In this document: positions 12,837 through 12,871 of the stretch, one piece after another
Numbering within the stretch: the first letter of the stretch is position 1
How the letters are laid out: each line of letters begins with the position of its first letter
Assembly (NCBI GenBank): GCA_910584735.1
Contig: CAJUBM010000082.1
Location: 1 to 12,871 of the forward strand
Length of the DNA: 12,871 nucleotides
Direction of reading: 5' to 3'
From: an uncultured Muribaculaceae bacterium
GTDB taxonomy: Bacteria; Bacteroidota; Bacteroidia; Bacteroidales; Muribaculaceae
Notes under the pieces: model-generated
What the model saw: the letters and a program-made list of their open reading frames with translations, nothing else
What the model was told of the DNA's origin: nothing
Databases searched by the model: none
Position numbers and translations under genes: made by a program

Positions 12837-12871
12837 GGACCTCCGGGACGGCAGGCCACCAGAAGAGGCGG

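Noticed and set aside
1..12871. CRISPR array, tRNA/rRNA genes, integrase or transposase
   Set aside because: No regular repeat-spacer pattern, no RNA gene sequence and no recombinase or transposase motif was seen on either strand.

Overview
The window looks like a chromosomal segment from a gut Bacteroidales bacterium. The SusC/SusD pair, the membrane-anchored SusR-like regulator next to it, lipoprotein signals of the Bacteroidetes kind, and several TAnnTTTG (-7) promoter boxes point to this. Moderate GC content and the codon style suggest Muribaculaceae, but that family assignment is inference. No rRNA, tRNA, CRISPR array, transposase or phage gene was seen.

Layout. (1) Positions 1-78 hold a repeat containing a strong hairpin, at the 3' end of a minus-strand housekeeping operon. 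(2) That operon runs leftward from about 3433: aspS (aspartyl-tRNA synthetase), a Nif3-family metal protein whose ATG overlaps the aspS stop by 4 bases, and a coiled-coil C4 zinc-ribbon protein. (3) A 103-base divergent promoter region separates aspS from a plus-strand regulator (3537-5183) with a lipobox, a TPR-like sensor region, one membrane helix, a coiled coil and a C-terminal helix-turn-helix. (4) A nutrient-uptake pair follows: a SusC-type TonB-dependent transporter (5413-8397) and a SusD-type lipoprotein (8422-10155). The SusD resembles the starch SusD subclass but lacks the Trp residues expected at one starch-binding position. (5) A 279-base intergenic region contains a perfect 20-bp inverted repeat. 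Then come a secreted histidine acid phosphatase (10435-11724), a second copy of the hairpin repeat, a small secreted carboxypeptidase-regulatory-like domain protein (11925-12749), and a third repeat copy in inverted orientation near the window end.

How the genes may work together. The regulator probably senses a periplasmic ligand and switches on susC/susD. The SusC/D pair would import a ligand, and the exported phosphatase could dephosphorylate it. No glycoside hydrolase, lyase or protease is present, so this is not a standard polysaccharide utilization locus. A phosphorylated ligand such as an inositol phosphate or phosphoglycan is a reasonable but unproven guess.

The most striking non-coding signals are: two overlapping perfect palindromes (34 and 22 bp) inside codons 19-35 of the regulator, right at the lipobox cysteine; the 20-bp inverted repeat with palindromic cores upstream of the phosphatase; and a three-copy intergenic repeat whose hairpin loop always has the same sense relative to the gene it follows.
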